Part shown: piece after piece, positions 60,571-64,000 of the stretch
Layout of the letters: each line of letters begins with the position of its first letter
Position numbering within the stretch: position 1 is the stretch's first letter
Assembly: GCF_051380735.1 (NCBI RefSeq)
Contig: NZ_JBNYXQ010000001.1
Location: 1,240,001-1,304,000 of the forward strand
Direction of reading: 5' to 3'
Source of the DNA: Janthinobacterium sp051380735
GTDB taxonomy: Bacteria; Pseudomonadota; Gammaproteobacteria; Burkholderiales; Burkholderiaceae_D
DNA: 64,000 nucleotides
Notes under the pieces: model-generated
Seen by the model: only the letters and a program-made list of their open reading frames with translations
What the model was told of the DNA's origin: nothing
The model's database searches: none
Translations under genes and position numbers: made by a program

Positions 60571-63009
60571 ATGACAAATTCACTTGGAGATACCCGCGTG
60601 CCGACCCTGACTACCTTGCGTAAAGCCGTTCTCATCAGCCTGTATGGCAGCGCCGCTCTCGGCGTATTTGCCTCGCCCGCCATGGCGCAAACCAGCGACG
60701 CCGGCAGCACAGCCGACGCGGGCGCAGTGCAAACGGTCAGCGTGGTCGGCTCGCGCCGCGTCACGGCCAGCTCCTCCACCGACACCATGGTGCCGGTCGA
60801 TATCATCCCGATGACCAAGGTCGCCGAGCAGGGTGGCCAGTTCGACCTGGGCCAGTCGCTGCAATATATTTCGCCATCGTTCAATTCGACGCGCCAGACC
60901 GGCGCCGATGGCGCCGACCTGATCGACTCGGCCGCCCTGCGCGGCCTGGGTTCGGACCAGACGCTGGTGCTGGTCAATGGCAAGCGCCGCCACACCACGG
61001 CGCTGGTCAACCTGTTCGGCGCGCGCAACCGCGGCAATACGGGTACCGACATGAATGCGATTCCGCTGCTGGCGATCAAGAACGTGCAGGTGCTGCGCGA
61101 CGGTGCCGCCGCCCAGTACGGCTCGGACGCGATTGCCGGCGTGATCGATATCGAACTGAAAAAAAGCCTGGGCTGCGAAGCGGTAGCCGGCTACAGCCAG
61201 TATTCGGAAGGCGACGGCAAAAACTACATGACCTCGGCCTACTGCGGCATGGCGCTGGGCGAGAAGGGCACGATTGCGATCACCGGCGAATACCTGGACC
61301 GTGGCCGCTCGAACCGCGCCGACGCCGACAGCATGCGCATCATCGGCGACACCAAATCGGAAAACAAGACCTTGTACGTGAATGGCGACTATGCCACCAG
61401 CGCCACCAGTAAACTCTATTTCACAGCCGGCGCGCAGACGCGCGATGCGTCCAGCGCCGCGTTTGGCCGTGGCGGCATCGGCAGCGACGATATTCCATCG
61501 CGCAATTCGGCCGCCATGTATCCGAACGGTTTCGTGCCCTTTATCAACGGCAAGATCGACGACCAGTACGCCACCATCGGCCACCGTGGCCAGATCGGCG
61601 AATGGAATGCGGATTTCTCGCAGACCTATGGCTACAACAAGATGCGCTACGACATCAGCAACACCCTGAACGCGTCGATCGCCAACCTCGATTTATTGAA
61701 CGGTGGCAAGGGCGTCAGCGCCAGCCGCTATGACGCGGGCGGCTTCTCGTTCCAGCAACTGACCACCAACGCCGACTTCAGCCGCTATTACGACACCGTA
61801 ATGAGCGGCATGAACGTGGCTTTCGGCGCCGAATACCGCAGCGAAGAGTACAAGATTATTGCCGGCGAACCTGGCTCTTATATCGACGCCGACGGCGTGG
61901 GCGTGGGCGGCAATGCGGGCAGCCAGGGCTTTCCCGGCTTCCAGCCCGGCGACGCCACCAAGGCCAAGCGCCACAGCATCGCCGCCTATGGCGACGTGGA
62001 ACTGGACATCACGGAACGCCTGAAGACCCAGGGTGCCGTGCGCTATGAAAAATTCAGCGACTTCGGCTCCACCGTCACCGGCAAGCTGGCCGCCAGCTAC
62101 AAGGCAGCGCCAACTGTGCTGCTGCGCGGCTCTGCCAGCACCGGTTTCCGAGCACCGTCCTTGCAGCAAGTGTATTTCTCGTCGACCTTTACCGACTTTA
62201 TCGGCGGCGTGCCGACCGACGTGGTGCTGGCGCCAAACGGCGGCGCGGTGGCCAATGCGGCCGGCATCCCGAAACTGAAGGAAGAAAAATCCACCAGTTT
62301 TACCTTCGGCACCACCTGGACCCCGACGCAAGACGTTTCCGTCACGGCCGACCTGTACAACATCAAGATCAAGGACCGCATCGTGCTGTCGGGCCGCTTC
62401 AACGCCGACAACTACCCTGACCTGGCCGCCCGCCTGTCGCTGCTGGGCGTGGGCGAAGCGCAATTTTTCGTCAACTCGATCGACACCCGCACGCGCGGCC
62501 TGGACCTGACCGCTTCGCACAAGGGTGAGTTGTTCAGCAACCGCCTGACCACTTTCCTGGCGCTGAACCTGAGCAAGACGGAAGTGACCAAGGTCAAGAC
62601 CCCAGCCTCCCTGACCGGCTTTGAAGACGTGCTGCTGTCCGAACGCGAACGCCTGTTCATCGAACAAGGCGGCCCGCGCTCGAAAGCCACGCTGGGCTTC
62701 GACTACCTGACCGGCAAACTGGAATCGAACCTGCGCGTGATCCACTTCGGCCCGCAAACCCTGGGCACTTTCAGCGGCACCGCCGAAGGCGTACCGAACG
62801 CACGCTACAAGGCCAAGACCTCGGCTGACCTGAGCTTTACCTACAGCATCAGCAAAAACACCAAGCTGACCTTTGGCGGCAACAACATCTTCAACGTCAA
62901 GCCAACCACGCAGAACGCCGACGAAACCGACAACGGTTTCAAATATGACAGCGTGCAGTTCGGCCTGAATGGCGCATCCTGGTTTGGTCGCTTGTGGGTG
63001 AAGTTCTGA
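60571..63009 (+). CDS. TonB-dependent outer-membrane receptor
   Basis: An 812-residue receptor. The signal peptide ends near ASPAMAQ, followed by a TonB-box-like QTVSVVGSRR, a plug domain (LIDSAALRGLGSDQTLVLVN, GKRRHTTALVNLFG, LRDGAAAQYGSDAIAGVIDI) and a barrel ending in WVKF. The LRGLGSDQTLVLVNGKRRH form is common in receptors for large or unknown nutrients in Gram-negatives. No partner gene is attached. The ligand cannot be inferred. Confidence 0.92.
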   Translation: MTNSLGDTRVPTLTTLRKAVLISLYGSAALGVFASPAMAQTSDAGSTADAGAVQTVSVVGSRRVTASSSTDTMVPVDIIPMTKVAEQGGQFDLGQSLQYISPSFNSTRQTGADGADLIDSAALRGLGSDQTLVLVNGKRRHTTALVNLFGARNRGNTGTDMNAIPLLAIKNVQVLRDGAAAQYGSDAIAGVIDIELKKSLGCEAVAGYSQYSEGDGKNYMTSAYCGMALGEKGTIAITGEYLDRGRSNRADADSMRIIGDTKSENKTLYVNGDYATSATSKLYFTAGAQTRDASSAAFGRGGIGSDDIPSRNSAAMYPNGFVPFINGKIDDQYATIGHRGQIGEWNADFSQTYGYNKMRYDISNTLNASIANLDLLNGGKGVSASRYDAGGFSFQQLTTNADFSRYYDTVMSGMNVAFGAEYRSEEYKIIAGEPGSYIDADGVGVGGNAGSQGFPGFQPGDATKAKRHSIAAYGDVELDITERLKTQGAVRYEKFSDFGSTVTGKLAASYKAAPTVLLRGSASTGFRAPSLQQVYFSSTFTDFIGGVPTDVVLAPNGGAVANAAGIPKLKEEKSTSFTFGTTWTPTQDVSVTADLYNIKIKDRIVLSGRFNADNYPDLAARLSLLGVGEAQFFVNSIDTRTRGLDLTASHKGELFSNRLTTFLALNLSKTEVTKVKTPASLTGFEDVLLSERERLFIEQGGPRSKATLGFDYLTGKLESNLRVIHFGPQTLGTFSGTAEGVPNARYKAKTSADLSFTYSISKNTKLTFGGNNIFNVKPTTQNADETDNGFKYDSVQFGLNGASWFGRLWVKF

Positions 63010-63027
63010 TGTAATGCAGCAGCAACA

Positions 63028-63051
63028 GCAGGCACCGGCAGCGGTGCCTGC
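63028..63051. terminator. Hairpin between the TonB receptor and folE
   Basis: GCAGGCACC (63028-63036) and GGTGCCTGC (63043-63051) pair perfectly around a six-base loop between the converging genes. There is no T run, so it may be only partly active. Confidence 0.5.
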
Positions 63052-63066
63052 AATGCCGTAGCGTGC

Positions 63067-63771
63067 TCAGCGTCTGATCAAGGCCAGGAACTCCTGGCGC
63101 AGGCTGGAGTCAGTCAGGAAGCTGCCATGCATGACGCTGTTGATCATGCGCGCATCGTTGTCCTTCACGCCGCGCCACTGCATGCAGAAATGGTCGGCCT
63201 CCATGATCACCGCCAGCCCGTCCGGTTTCACCTTCTCCTGCAGCAGCGTGGCCAGTTGCGTCACCGCCTCCTCCTGGATTTGCGGCCTGGACATGATCCA
63301 GCCAGCTAGCCGCGCATATTTCGACAGCCCGATCAGATTCGAATGCTCATTGGGCATCACGCCTATCCAGACCTTGCCCATCACCGGGCAAAGATGATGC
63401 GAGCACGCACTGCGCACGGTAATCGGTCCGATAATCATCAATTCGTTCAGGCGTGACACATTGGGAAACTCGGTCACCGCAGGCGCCGGCGCATAGCGGC
63501 CGCCAAACACCTCGTTCAGGTACATTTTGGCGACCCTGCGTGCGGTGTCCTGCGTATTGTGGTCATTGACGGTATCGATCACCAGGCTTTCCAGCACCCC
63601 TTGCAGGCGCTGGCTCACTTCATCAAGCAACTGGTCCATTTCGCCAGGCTCGATATGCTCGGAAATATTGTCATTGGCATGAAAGCGCACGCGCCTGCTT
63701 ACCAACCGGGCCCGGATACGCGCCGACACAGGAGCGGCGTCATCCCGATAGGCAAGATACTGCATATTCAT
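63067..63771 (-). CDS. folE: GTP cyclohydrolase I
   Basis: The start at 63771 gives MNMQYLAYRDDAAPV and 234 residues. The enzyme converts GTP to dihydroneopterin triphosphate, the entry to folate and tetrahydrobiopterin. Zinc and active-site residues are visible in VRSACSHHLCPVMGKVWIG (Cys and His), IGLSKYARLAGWI, QIQEEAVTQLATLL and MEADHFCMQWRGVKDND (His and the second Cys). The SACSHHLCPVMG motif differs from the common MCEHHLLPF form, marking a divergent subtype. It converges with the TonB receptor gene. Confidence 0.92.
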   Translation of the reverse strand: MNMQYLAYRDDAAPVSARIRARLVSRRVRFHANDNISEHIEPGEMDQLLDEVSQRLQGVLESLVIDTVNDHNTQDTARRVAKMYLNEVFGGRYAPAPAVTEFPNVSRLNELMIIGPITVRSACSHHLCPVMGKVWIGVMPNEHSNLIGLSKYARLAGWIMSRPQIQEEAVTQLATLLQEKVKPDGLAVIMEADHFCMQWRGVKDNDARMINSVMHGSFLTDSSLRQEFLALIRR

Positions 63772-64000
63772 TGTTCTTATTCCCTGGTAATTGAACTGGT
63801 GAGCCCTGCTTCCCAGCAACACGTGCTGCCGCAGCAATGGCTACTTTATACCCATGGATCAATATTATTACCAGAACATAAAAAAAGCTACTGATTAGTA
63901 GATTAAATTTTTGTTTGGCTGAAAATCAGGCAAGCGTCGTTGCATCATTATCAAAACGGGATGATCGGAATAGACGATGGACTAAAAAAACTACCATGGC

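Overview
The window has two clearly different parts. Bases 1 to about 23,150 are an accessory, plasmid-like integrated element. From mutS at 23,162 to the right end is ordinary GC-rich chromosome of a betaproteobacterium. The core order and products (mutS; dapA-bamC; pyrG-eno-ftsB; yciO; a PHP phosphoesterase; hslO) point to Burkholderiales, most likely Oxalobacteraceae (Janthinobacterium/Massilia/Duganella-like). That placement is inferred from protein style and gene order, not from a search.

Element, left to right. A leftward transfer operon runs from a VirD4/TraD-type coupling protein (4409-1872) through two low-complexity proteins into an ArdC-type antirestriction protein cut by the left edge. 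A sigma-like HTH protein and an S24-like protein diverge from it. Next come an excisionase-like HTH protein, a TrfA-type replication initiator (6791-7810), an array of 22-bp-phased iterons with AT-rich DNA and a perfect hairpin (candidate oriV), a tyrosine recombinase (8589-9668) and a MobF (TrwC-like) relaxase-helicase (9763-12900). About 8 kb of mostly unknown cargo follows: a coiled-coil protein, a lipoprotein, a membrane protein, XRE and AraC regulators and an excisionase-like HTH protein. A second, P4-like tyrosine integrase (21289-22827) sits at the right end, next to AT-rich DNA that abuts mutS. No mating-pair-formation genes are visible. The element could be a mobilisable integrative plasmid, or one end of an ICE that continues to the left.

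Core. mutS overlaps an exported protein that looks like a decayed metallophosphoesterase. Then come slyD diverging from the ribosomal oxygenase roxA; an Ala/Pro-rich lipoprotein with a structured leader; a leftward run (abhydrolase, PHP phosphoesterase, htpX, yciO, an inactive-looking M50 protease homologue, a methyltransferase, dapA, bamC); a gamma-carbonic anhydrase plus hslO; a TonB receptor coupled to a Tat-exported glycerophosphodiesterase, with a second glycerophosphodiesterase nearby; and pyrG, eno and ftsB. The last part holds a PRC-barrel protein, a GNAT enzyme, the DabB-DabA inorganic-carbon transporter with a divergent LysR regulator, a chemoreceptor, a light-response pair (CarH/LitR-type B12 regulator plus BLUF protein), an isolated LexA-controlled dnaE2, a second TonB receptor and folE.

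The most notable points are the B12-photoreceptor/BLUF operon, the site-2-protease homologue with every metal ligand replaced, the repeat expansions concentrated in the element's transfer operon, the iteron origin inside an integrated element, and the orphan LexA-boxed dnaE2.
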